Below are positions 16,487 through 25,795 of a DNA stretch of 64,000 nucleotides, one piece after another (the first letter of the stretch is position 1; every line of letters starts with the position of its first letter). The position numbers and the translations under genes were made by a program. The notes under the pieces are model-generated. The model was not told the DNA's origin. It saw nothing but the letters and a program-made list of their open reading frames with translations, and ran no database searches. Source of the stretch: a virus; IMG/VR virus record IMGVR_UViG_3300017613_002552, positions 1-64,000 of that record. The stretch is one strand, 5' to 3'.

Positions 16487-19400
16487 GCTTGACCCTTGAG
16501 CCTTTCGATTTCAAGTCTTTGCGTCTCTAGCTCTCTCTCATATTTCAAGAAACGATCCTGAACCTCGCCGTAGAATTGACGAAGTGCATCCACGGTAAGC
16601 ATTTGGAGCCCTCGCACCCCATACCAGACACTTCCATCTTCATTGAAGGTCGCCACGCCAGTTTTCTCTAAAACTGGCCTTGCTTCATTTATGAACTCCC
16701 CCCATCGCTCCTTGAGCCCTGGAGCAGAGGCAGCGCGGAAGCCATGCAGGAGGGCCATGTCGTCGTATTCATCCCATGCCTCTTCAGCCACAGTTCCCTC
16801 CATGTGCAAGTCTCCGTCAGAGTCAAAGATGAATCTCGTATTTCCACCCGCCGCAATAGCAAGTATATTTTTATCGGCGGTTGGGTTTCCCCTTGTTGTG
16901 GTAGACTGTGAATACGTTTTCAGCATGATCGGCGCTACGCCAGCAGTACCTCTTGTATCTGTCTCTTGCCCAACGGCCTCAACTACAAATCCCTCTGCCT
17001 GACTCGCCGTTTCACAATACCCCTCGATTAACAACCCGCCATAGCTTGAGCTAAATGGCTTCATGTTGCCAAATGTTTTCGTATCGGCGTCACCTGTCAT
17101 TCCGTGCGCAACAGATGATCCTTGCAGTGCAAGAAATTCCTTTACTCCAGACAGATAAATATTCAAGCCATCATCCAGATATGTAGAGGAGTTTTGAAGA
17201 GAAAGGGTACTGCCAACCTGTACCGCCGTGTCATACGCGGTTATCTTTCTTGCAGTATCTATCCTTAGAGCAGCGTGCGCGACATTTGAAGAATCCTCAC
17301 TGTACAAATCTATTCCAGCACTGTCGTATGAGCCATTTGCGCTCGCCTGAACCATCACAAGGCTTCTGTCCGAACTGGTTGCAGGAGCGTAAGTACTGAG
17401 GGTGATGTAATAATCGCCGCTTATTACATTTGACCACAACTTTGCAATAGATGTCCCGCTGTCTACCCACTTAACAAGGTTAGCAACTCCCGCACCAGCG
17501 TTAATTGTGATTCCATCTGCATCAAGTGCAACTTCTCCGCTTCCAGCAACGAGGGTGCCATCTGTATCGATATAGAGAGTTGTTGTCTGTCCGCCACGGA
17601 ACAACATCCGTCCGTTTGTGTAATCCCACTTGATGTTGGCCCTTGGTGAAACACCTGCCGTGTTGTCTCCGATGAGCATGTCGCCAGCAAGCATACCTTC
17701 AGTATTGTATGTTTGGTTATTCGCAAAAACTGAAAAATAAGTAGAGCCAGGAGATGAAATATCAGAGCCTATAAATATGTCTCCATCGTGTTGCCATCTA
17801 CCTCTAACGGTAGAACCATACATAATTGATATTCCAGCATCGGCACCAGTTCCCACTTTAGTAAGAACATGCCCCGCATTTGAATATCCAGTTCTTGTGA
17901 AAATGGTCGATGAAGAATCAATCTCGAAATATATCAGCCCCCCGGCCTTCATCTTTAGGCTATCAGAGGCAACATGAACACTCTCACCACCAGACTCATC
18001 GCCAATGACTATTTCTCCAGCACTAACCACAAGCTGATCATCGCCGTCACTGTCATACATTGTAATAGCAGATGATGAAATATCCAAGTACGCTTCATCT
18101 GTGTCGCCAAGTGTCCAAGTCGCGGACGAAAGGCTACCAAGTACCGTTGCCCCATCCTTGAACTCAATCGATGAGCCGTCAAGATACAAGTGCTCACTGT
18201 CAGGATCACTGAGCACGATATTTCCGGCGGAAAGCTGATTTGCGCCTGTGTAGGTTGTGCCCCACTCGACGGTAGCCGCAGCAATAGCGAATGCTTCCGC
18301 TCCGCTGTCATCCCAGGCATACAGGCCCTTGTTGTAGCCCATGACCTTCGCGCCATCGTCATCGGCAAGCCAAAGTTCGTGATTCCCGCGCTTGACGGTA
18401 GGGGCCTGGCCGGTCTCGAAAAGCTGTCTCAACTCCGTTTCGGTCATGGCCCGGTCGAGCACCGCGACCCACTCACACGACTGGGCAGCATCGCCATCTG
18501 CAACCATCAGGTCGAGCCGTTCATCTGTGCCGCCGCCGCTGTTAAAACCGTCGCCAGGCGACACACTCACAGCGCTGGCCCAGGCATCGCCATACACAAC
18601 CCCGTACCAATTCAGACTTGTTCCGTCCCAAGTTACTGCTATGAAAACCGATTCACCCGCCTCGTAGTCAATGCTCTTCCCCTCCGTGTCCGTCCAAGGC
18701 GAATCGTTGTGGTCTACATAGTAGGCGGTTGTGCTGGTCGATGTGTACCAGGTGCCAATCGCCAGGCTTGGGCTGGCGGTGTAATCCCCAATTTGAATTG
18801 GCCTAAATGGATAGCTTGAATATCCGCTACCGGCCACATAGGTAGCGGTGTCGTTCTCGTCAATGTGTGGGATGAACGAACCGACCACAGTAAACGAGTC
18901 CAGATTGACCGCGTTCTCTAGGCGAAGCTCTTCGACACCGGACTGCACCGATGTTGAGTTGTGCGCTGTACCGCTCCAATCGACGCCATTCGCGGAACCA
19001 AATAGGAAGGGGCAAGGGACTGTCCCCGTCGTTAGAACCACTCCGTCGATGTCAATTTCTTCTCCGCTATCCAGGTAGAAAAGAACATACACAGCGACAG
19101 ACCCGCTTGAAGCCGTTCGACCCTGAAGGTAGGCAAATGTCCACTCGTCTTTGTCGCCGTCGCCGTAAGTGATATCGTAGGTTTGGGCCAGGGTAGCAGT
19201 ACCCCCGCTGTCATACAGGCGAACACGAACATTATTGCCTTTCCGATACCAGAAAGAAACCACAACGTCCTTGTCGCCACCGACCGCAGGTGCGTACTGG
19301 TTGTAAAATGCCTGATTCGATGCAGTCGATGTAAGATTCGCGTATCCAGCACCAATAAACGGCTCATCCGTGCACCGAGTCGCAGTAAGGGAAGGACTCT

Positions 19401-22218
19401 TATTCCAAGAGTCTGTCACATTGACCCCAAATAGGCCATTTTTGATGTAATTCGTTCTAATGACATTGCCCCGACCGTGATACGCCTTCCCGGTGTTGCC
19501 GGGGACACCCATCGGTTCAGCGCCCGTAATCGTGGGGCGGGTGCCGTCAAAGGAATTGACATCAACCATGTAGTTCGTGACATAGGGCCTGCCGCCCTCG
19601 AAATTGCAGAACAACCTGGGATTCTCAAGACCAAACGTTGTTCCTGGGCCAATCAGCGTGTCCCCCATGACGGTAAGACCATCATCCCATGACCAACCCG
19701 CCGTCAACTTGCCTGCCGTAACCGTGCCCAGATGCGCCTTGATGTCTGCCCCGTCTTGGCCCATCCAAATGCCACTACTCGCCAGATGCCCCGTTGGGTA
19801 CGGCGTACCTATCGCAAGCGAAGGGTCAGATGGGTCAAGAACAATCACATGATTGGTCCCATCGTGCATTCGCAGCGTGAGGTTTCGAAGCTCCGTCGCG
19901 GCGGTGGACATTCTCAGCCAAACATCGTCATCCCCAAAGAGCCCATCTCCCGCAAAGAGCCCGTACTCGTCGGTCCCAGTGATTCCCTCAAGTTGCCCAA
20001 GCCGCACCTTGGTCTTGCTGGCGCTGCCGAAATCGCCCCAACTGTCCACATCGTCAAAGATGTCGATGAACGGCGCGTAGGTACTGGAGGCGTCCAGGTA
20101 GATTGCGCCTTCCCTGGCGGAGTCTGACGTGCTGCCAACACGAACCACAGTTCCACCAGCATCTAAGTCAGCCAGGCTCCCTGTGTCAACCGAGACCGTG
20201 TACTGGTACACAGTTTGTCCGTTCTTTGATACCCCGCCATCGGCGGAGCTAACAGTCATCTTGACTTCGGAGATACTGCCAGCGTCCAAATCGAAATCTT
20301 TGTACCAGAGCAAGTCTCCGGCCTGGAAGACGTTGTGCTTGCAAAAGATGTACGAGTTCCCTACATCGGCGGCATGGGTAATCTCTGAGCTATCCGCGAT
20401 GAACAGGTAGCCATTGGTGGCCCTCACAATGTCATACTGGAAAATGTGGGTGCGCATTGTGCCGCGTACAGTGAGGTTGTCTACCTCAGCAAAGCTGGAC
20501 GTGCCATCGTATTTGATTTCCCATCCAGCGCCGAACGACCCCGACGTGAACTCCGAGTAGGCACGCTTCCCGCTAGACCACTGCACGTCTGTTCCAGCGA
20601 TTATATGCCCGGTTCCATCGGGCTGAATAGTCAAATCACCATCCGAGGTTGTTGTGATGGTCCTTGAGCCACTAAATGCCAAGTTTCCTGAGATGGCAAC
20701 AGCGCCGGTAAGCTGAATATCAGGGGCAGTGAATCCGAACCAGTTCTCAGCAGATACTAGAAAATCACCGCCAGTAGCCATCATAAAGGTACTGGCGTCG
20801 TCCATGTAGATGTAATGCCCATCCTCAACGGTCAGGTTGCCATCCAGATTGACATTGCCCTCGAAGCCAGTCGTGCCAGTGACCTCCAGGTTGTAGCTAC
20901 CGCTCGGCTCGGCCCCGATGCCTACGAACTCATCCAGGTAGTGATGCAGGCCATCATCAGCCACGTAGAGGCCAAAGTAGTTTGTAGGTAGCTCTGTGCC
21001 ATAATGGGAGTAATGGAAGGCGTAGAAATTCGTCATGTCTCCAGGGCTCATATTATTGGTGTTGAGATAGACCTGAGCCCCGTAGGTGTCTGCGACTGTA
21101 CCTGTGTTGTTGGACCCAATGTACAGCCTGAAAGCGCCACCGTACATGCGACTAACGTCTCCACCGTCGGCGGTGACATAGCTATTGAGGCCGTACAAAT
21201 CCCAAACCTTACCCGTTGACCCCCACTTAACAGAGCCATAGTTGCCAGCAAGTTGAAGACCCGTATGGGTTCCGTCAATCTGAATGCTTGATAATACAGC
21301 AACGTACTGCCCCAGGTTAGACTGAGTTGTAATGTCTACATTGGCCGCAAATGTGTAAAAGCTATCTCGGTCGCTGAGTGAGCCTATGTACCCCACGCCA
21401 GCATGTGCGACTGGCGGAAAACCAAGAAACCCAATTGTGCCGGTCACGGCGACATCACCGTCAACATCTAGCTCATAGGACGGTGTACCCCCTATCCCAA
21501 CGAAGCAATCAGTAAACACAACTTCGTCAGTGGCTTCATCGTTGAATACTAGTCGCCCTGCACCAGCGCCCAACCCAACAGCAGCGCCATCCTCAAGTAC
21601 CAAGGACGCTGTATCTACAAGGTTAACGTCTTCGGCGAAGGTGTGATCTCCCAACCAGTCCAGGTCCTCGGAAGTATCAATAAAGACTACAATATCGTTT
21701 CCTGGCCCATTGTCCGCCAAGTCAATACCGAGACCACCGGAAAGCTCTCGTTCGTGAGTAAACACAGAAGATGGGGCAGTTGTAATAACCGGCGCTGAAA
21801 TGAATTCTGCCGGATTCCAATCGTAAGTCGAGTACGTTCCAGCAGGAAAGCTCATATCCCCAAGAGAGTTCACAGAGAAAACAACATCTCTCGCAGAGTT
21901 CAGGACATTGAAGGAGGTCGCGCCGTGAATGTCTCCAAGTGTAACACCTGGAGCACTTGAACTTATTGGCCTATCTTGAATGAGGGCAACTGCCGTCACG
22001 CTCCCAAGTGGGCCAACATAGACCAAGAGCCTAGACCTTGAGTTTAGGACCAGTTGCGGATCGATACTCCCAAGGCCAGCAACAACGGTCAGTGAGGTAG
22101 AACGCAAGCGAATTGTTGCTTGCCGTGTTTCTGTATGAACCTCAAGCACATCTGCCTCTCGCAGCGTGCCTTCTTGCACCATTTCTTTTACTAGGCTAAG
22201 TGGATCATCTTTTCTCAT
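16483..22218 (-). CDS. Large tail fibre / receptor-binding protein
   Basis: 1911 residues. The N-terminus (about 1-110) is a small beta domain for attachment to the tail. Then follow repeated modules typical of fibres: VGIG-P-Y-LDV-GDVAVTG, VGIGAEPSGSYNLEVTG, many GTxxFxG turns. Around residues 1030-1250 there is a LamG-like sandwich (DKDEWTFAYLQGR; IGTWYTSTSTTAYYVD; AWVAVLDRAMTETELRQLFETG). The last 110 residues (DDMALLHGFRAASAPGLKERW, then YGVRGLQMLTVDALRQFYGEV and a coiled coil) look like a chaperone-type C-terminal trimer domain. Last structural gene of the operon; ATGA overlap upstream. Confidence 0.8.
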   Translation of the reverse strand: MRKDDPLSLVKEMVQEGTLREADVLEVHTETRQATIRLRSTSLTVVAGLGSIDPQLVLNSRSRLLVYVGPLGSVTAVALIQDRPISSSAPGVTLGDIHGATSFNVLNSARDVVFSVNSLGDMSFPAGTYSTYDWNPAEFISAPVITTAPSSVFTHERELSGGLGIDLADNGPGNDIVVFIDTSEDLDWLGDHTFAEDVNLVDTASLVLEDGAAVGLGAGAGRLVFNDEATDEVVFTDCFVGIGGTPSYELDVDGDVAVTGTIGFLGFPPVAHAGVGYIGSLSDRDSFYTFAANVDITTQSNLGQYVAVLSSIQIDGTHTGLQLAGNYGSVKWGSTGKVWDLYGLNSYVTADGGDVSRMYGGAFRLYIGSNNTGTVADTYGAQVYLNTNNMSPGDMTNFYAFHYSHYGTELPTNYFGLYVADDGLHHYLDEFVGIGAEPSGSYNLEVTGTTGFEGNVNLDGNLTVEDGHYIYMDDASTFMMATGGDFLVSAENWFGFTAPDIQLTGAVAISGNLAFSGSRTITTTSDGDLTIQPDGTGHIIAGTDVQWSSGKRAYSEFTSGSFGAGWEIKYDGTSSFAEVDNLTVRGTMRTHIFQYDIVRATNGYLFIADSSEITHAADVGNSYIFCKHNVFQAGDLLWYKDFDLDAGSISEVKMTVSSADGGVSKNGQTVYQYTVSVDTGSLADLDAGGTVVRVGSTSDSAREGAIYLDASSTYAPFIDIFDDVDSWGDFGSASKTKVRLGQLEGITGTDEYGLFAGDGLFGDDDVWLRMSTAATELRNLTLRMHDGTNHVIVLDPSDPSLAIGTPYPTGHLASSGIWMGQDGADIKAHLGTVTAGKLTAGWSWDDGLTVMGDTLIGPGTTFGLENPRLFCNFEGGRPYVTNYMVDVNSFDGTRPTITGAEPMGVPGNTGKAYHGRGNVIRTNYIKNGLFGVNVTDSWNKSPSLTATRCTDEPFIGAGYANLTSTASNQAFYNQYAPAVGGDKDVVVSFWYRKGNNVRVRLYDSGGTATLAQTYDITYGDGDKDEWTFAYLQGRTASSGSVAVYVLFYLDSGEEIDIDGVVLTTGTVPCPFLFGSANGVDWSGTAHNSTSVQSGVEELRLENAVNLDSFTVVGSFIPHIDENDTATYVAGSGYSSYPFRPIQIGDYTASPSLAIGTWYTSTSTTAYYVDHNDSPWTDTEGKSIDYEAGESVFIAVTWDGTSLNWYGVVYGDAWASAVSVSPGDGFNSGGGTDERLDLMVADGDAAQSCEWVAVLDRAMTETELRQLFETGQAPTVKRGNHELWLADDDGAKVMGYNKGLYAWDDSGAEAFAIAAATVEWGTTYTGANQLSAGNIVLSDPDSEHLYLDGSSIEFKDGATVLGSLSSATWTLGDTDEAYLDISSSAITMYDSDGDDQLVVSAGEIVIGDESGGESVHVASDSLKMKAGGLIYFEIDSSSTIFTRTGYSNAGHVLTKVGTGADAGISIMYGSTVRGRWQHDGDIFIGSDISSPGSTYFSVFANNQTYNTEGMLAGDMLIGDNTAGVSPRANIKWDYTNGRMLFRGGQTTTLYIDTDGTLVAGSGEVALDADGITINAGAGVANLVKWVDSGTSIAKLWSNVISGDYYITLSTYAPATSSDRSLVMVQASANGSYDSAGIDLYSEDSSNVAHAALRIDTARKITAYDTAVQVGSTLSLQNSSTYLDDGLNIYLSGVKEFLALQGSSVAHGMTGDADTKTFGNMKPFSSSYGGLLIEGYCETASQAEGFVVEAVGQETDTRGTAGVAPIMLKTYSQSTTTRGNPTADKNILAIAAGGNTRFIFDSDGDLHMEGTVAEEAWDEYDDMALLHGFRAASAPGLKERWGEFINEARPVLEKTGVATFNEDGSVWYGVRGLQMLTVDALRQFYGEVQDRFLKYERELETQRLEIERLKGQA

Positions 22219-25200
22219 GGCGTCTCGCTGTCCACATCCTGTAGATTTTGCAGTGACATTTCATATTTGCCGCTGCCGATCACTTCACTTATTGAGAAAG
22301 CCCGGCGAGAGAAGGGTGTCCCGGTTGGCACCCTCGCCGTCTGTATCACATCGCACAACTCAAGTCCTGGGTGTCCATTTATGGACATTCTCTCATCTGT
22401 AATTCGTTGCGATCTCGCAACCTCCGCCTCGGCACGCTCAAGGCAAGCAACTCTAGTTCTCAGAACATTATCCTGCTGGTAGCCCCACTTGTGCCCAAGC
22501 AATTCTGCACCCCAATTACCATCCCGGCTCTCACCATAGGCATTACTGCCCACTACACGAGAGATCGACAATAATCTATCTGGCCTCCTTGAGATATCGA
22601 TCTCGTGCATTATACTCCTTGCATCAAGATCAACGTCCGTTCCATCGAAGATGCCAAACGTAAGCTCACCATCGCCGTTACAGAAAAACAAACCGTGTTC
22701 GTGCTTGCTGGCAATTTGCAACATGATCGATGCAATTGTATCATCCGGCTTTACTATCACTGCATCGATTGGATTGTAGAATCCATCGGCCACAAAGGTA
22801 TCGTGATTTGACGGAGAGCCAACTTGAGCATCGGAGAACAAGCCAATATACCCCTCGCTGAATGAGGTATCGTATGCCATTGCAAGGAGTCTGCCATCGA
22901 CAAACATGGTCAGGTAGCCACCACGAAGACAGAAAAGAACCTCGACCGTTCCGCTAAGTGTAACCGGCATGGAAAAGAGCGTTGACCACGCCGTGTCTTT
23001 TTTTCGTATCTCGGCAACGGTTGAGGAGACAACGGCAGCATAGCACTCTGTTATCCCATCATCTGCCCTGGCTATGATTCCGGTCTCCTCTGCCAGCACC
23101 GCAAGGGTTGCCTTGAAAACAATGTCCGTTGCTGATAAATCTGAACGCAACACAGTTGGATCAGTAGAGCTTCTATAGCCCTGCGCGTATCCACCAGAAA
23201 CAGACCATGTACCATCTACACCAGGAGTATCCCAGGAAGAAGAGAATGAAGTGCCAGGGAAGGCGTCGTTTGCTTCCATGACTTCATCTGTCTCAAGTCC
23301 TGCTGAACCAGCAAGGTAGGCCATTATATCTGAACCGGAAAGCGGCGGGTACATGGAGTAAATCCCAACATTGTCAAATCGAACCGTTGAAGAGCTTCCC
23401 TCTGGTATTTCGCAGTACAGACCAGCATAGCCGTTAAACCCAAGATTCTTTGCAGAGCCGCTTGCGTCAAGATCAGACAGCGCTTCGACCCAACTGATTC
23501 CGTCTGTTGAGTAATGAGCACCAAGGCGACCATGTTTCAGTGTAGCCATGATCCAATAATCTGTGTCGGCGGACCAGCCAAGTGGACTGGAAGACATAGC
23601 GATAAGATCGTAATCCCAATTTGTTACATTGAGGCGATAAGCTTCAACCCTGTCGGATGTTTCATTGTATCTGACAAGAAGCGCCATTGCCACACCATCA
23701 GAGTTTGTCCTATAGTGGACGAGCAGGCCCATTTTGATGTCTGTAATATCCGCCTGCGCATTCACCTTCGCCATTACAATGTGAGCGTCGTCAGCGTCGT
23801 AGCCAGCAATGATCATCGAGGTCTTATCTGCTTCAGTTGCCTCAAGGGTACCTGAGGCGATTTGCCACACGCCGCTCTGGGAAACAAAAAGATCGATATC
23901 TAACTCGTCTGAAAAGTCTGTGTAAAACATATTCTGACCAAGTAGTAAGTGGGGCTTCCCGCTCTTTGATGCAGTTGCCCTTGAGAATAGATCGAGCGCT
24001 TCCACGGCAACCGCCCCGCCGATTCCTGGCCTATCGGCGACCGCTGTGATTTGACCGGTGAACCTCTGCTGCAACTCTTCTCCCGCCGCTGTCATGTATC
24101 CGCAGGAGACCCTTAGAATCGAGCCGCCCTTCAATAAAGCGCCATCGTTGTAAAGCCCACCAATGTCAGTGACGGCAATGCCCGTTTTGGCAGCGACTAG
24201 CGCGGATTGATCTATACTGATATCGTTCTGGACATCATTTGTCAGTTCGGTCTCATTTGGCGTAGAACCAAACCACGAAGAAGCAGGAGTTAGATAAACC
24301 AAAGTATCTGTTGATCTAGCTACTGGTATGCAAATATAGCCGCTGTCTTCAGCAATTCCAGCTATTTCATCTGTGCTCTTAAGAGATAGACCAGTCGGAA
24401 CCATGTGAAAGGATTTCACATCCGAAGTTCTAGCAATAAAGAATTCGTATACAGAATCAGCACCATATTCATCGGCAGCGAAAATGTACTTCTCCACAAC
24501 ACCAGCAAACATGAAGCCGTTTGTCCACCTTGAGAGACCGGCGAGAGAGAGGATGTAGTCGAGATTCGTTGGAAGCCCACCAAACACAGGCTCTACAATG
24601 CCCCAGGTCTCGTTCTTGCACCTTGTCCTGAAAGACCACTCCCAACCATCTTCTTGATAACCCTTTATTGCGTTGATTGCCAGGGAATGATCGCTTTCGT
24701 CATTTGCATCTTCCCTAGCATGAATTTGCCACGAATAACCTCCGTAACTGAAGATGAAATTGCTTCCGCAATCCCACGCACCATCATCTGACCAGGACCC
24801 GACCTTGCTCGGCCTAGATGCTCTGTAGATAGTCGTATTATACGCAATGCCCTCATAGGCGAAAAAGTAAATGGTGTTTATGTTGGCAATGCTAACCATG
24901 TAGGTATCCAGACTTGAATCGCCGGTATCAACTATTTCATAGTCCGATCCCCAAGTCTGGCCGCCATCATCTGACTCAATTCCTCGCACAGTTCCATCAT
25001 CCATGCCATATATCACAAGGATGTCATCGCCATCTACGAAGGCATCGTGATTTCTAACAGAGGATGTAGACAGGGATGTAACAAGATTTGACCAACCAGA
25101 ATCCCAATCAGAAGATTGGGTAACACCTGTCATTCTCTTGTACTGAATTGCCGTGTCCGGTGAATCGTGACCAGTGGCAAAAAAGTAGTCATCTCCTTCC

Positions 25201-25361
25201 TGGAGTCGGCGAACGGCGACGGAGCAAGTTAGACCATCAATAGCTTCCATTTCCAGCGAGACAGGCTCGACCGTAACAGAAAAGATAGAGCTACGGCTCC
25301 TCTCTGAGACAGCAGCCTCAAGTGTCGAAGAGATGTCTATCACGGAACTGCATACCCCCAA
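22215..25361 (-). CDS. Tail-tip protein with Asp-box beta-propeller
   Basis: 1048 residues. Residues about 55-330 contain an Asp box (SDDGGQTW, 130-137) and similar W-rich turns, the mark of sialidase/BNR-type propellers. Residues about 500-900 hold two LamG-like jelly rolls (FDNVGIYSMYPP; TVEVLFCLRGGYLTMFVDGRLLA). The C-terminal 200 residues resemble the hub region of tail-tip (Tal-like) proteins. Its place between a distal-tail-like protein and the fibre fits baseplate assembly and glycan binding. Sialidase activity is not shown: no catalytic set was identified. Confidence 0.6.
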   Translation of the reverse strand: MGVCSSVIDISSTLEAAVSERSRSSIFSVTVEPVSLEMEAIDGLTCSVAVRRLQEGDDYFFATGHDSPDTAIQYKRMTGVTQSSDWDSGWSNLVTSLSTSSVRNHDAFVDGDDILVIYGMDDGTVRGIESDDGGQTWGSDYEIVDTGDSSLDTYMVSIANINTIYFFAYEGIAYNTTIYRASRPSKVGSWSDDGAWDCGSNFIFSYGGYSWQIHAREDANDESDHSLAINAIKGYQEDGWEWSFRTRCKNETWGIVEPVFGGLPTNLDYILSLAGLSRWTNGFMFAGVVEKYIFAADEYGADSVYEFFIARTSDVKSFHMVPTGLSLKSTDEIAGIAEDSGYICIPVARSTDTLVYLTPASSWFGSTPNETELTNDVQNDISIDQSALVAAKTGIAVTDIGGLYNDGALLKGGSILRVSCGYMTAAGEELQQRFTGQITAVADRPGIGGAVAVEALDLFSRATASKSGKPHLLLGQNMFYTDFSDELDIDLFVSQSGVWQIASGTLEATEADKTSMIIAGYDADDAHIVMAKVNAQADITDIKMGLLVHYRTNSDGVAMALLVRYNETSDRVEAYRLNVTNWDYDLIAMSSSPLGWSADTDYWIMATLKHGRLGAHYSTDGISWVEALSDLDASGSAKNLGFNGYAGLYCEIPEGSSSTVRFDNVGIYSMYPPLSGSDIMAYLAGSAGLETDEVMEANDAFPGTSFSSSWDTPGVDGTWSVSGGYAQGYRSSTDPTVLRSDLSATDIVFKATLAVLAEETGIIARADDGITECYAAVVSSTVAEIRKKDTAWSTLFSMPVTLSGTVEVLFCLRGGYLTMFVDGRLLAMAYDTSFSEGYIGLFSDAQVGSPSNHDTFVADGFYNPIDAVIVKPDDTIASIMLQIASKHEHGLFFCNGDGELTFGIFDGTDVDLDARSIMHEIDISRRPDRLLSISRVVGSNAYGESRDGNWGAELLGHKWGYQQDNVLRTRVACLERAEAEVARSQRITDERMSINGHPGLELCDVIQTARVPTGTPFSRRAFSISEVIGSGKYEMSLQNLQDVDSETP

Positions 25362-25795
25362 AGCTCAACCGGTATCTGCCATATACCTGGATCGTTGTTG
25401 TAGGGAACTTCCCAATCGATCTTCATAACAACGTAATGGGTATAGGTGCCTGAGAAATCTTGGTCAGCCGAGATATCGTAGAACTCAAGCCAGTCGTATG
25501 GCGGGACTTTATCCGCAGAAGTATGCAAGTCGTCTCTTGTTCCGACATCCCAACTGGCACCCTGGACATCAACAAGGTCCGCTGTGGATGGAGCAATGAT
25601 GTTAAACTTGTGCCTAGTCTTCCCTGTGTTTTGGATTTGCCTGTCAACTTCACCACTTGCAAGATAGTTCTCTTGAATCCTTTTCTCATCGTGCAGAAAA
25701 TTGTACGTGCCGCCAAGGATGAAGTAAATCTTACCGTCAAGCTGCACGACCGGTATCCGTCTTTGCTCTCCCTGTATTGTTACGGTGACGCCCAT
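25340..25795 (-). CDS. Small tail protein after tape measure (distal-tail-like position)
   Basis: 151 residues, mostly strands (VTVTIQGEQRRIPVVQLDGKIYFILGG; THYVVMKIDWEVPY). It follows the tape measure with an overlap (TAA in CCCATTAGCC) and precedes the tail-tip protein, where Dit-like or lambda gpM-like proteins lie. The sequence alone does not place it in a family. Confidence 0.55.
   Translation of the reverse strand: MGVTVTIQGEQRRIPVVQLDGKIYFILGGTYNFLHDEKRIQENYLASGEVDRQIQNTGKTRHKFNIIAPSTADLVDVQGASWDVGTRDDLHTSADKVPPYDWLEFYDISADQDFSGTYTHYVVMKIDWEVPYNNDPGIWQIPVELWGYAVP

Noticed and set aside
18190-18819. 209-codon plus-strand ORF inside the fibre gene
   Set aside because: Antisense shadow of the fibre modules; no ribosome site and no neighbours on that strand.
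22215-25361. Sialidase enzyme call for the Asp-box tail protein
   Set aside because: Asp boxes show a propeller only; no arginine triad or nucleophile pair could be identified.
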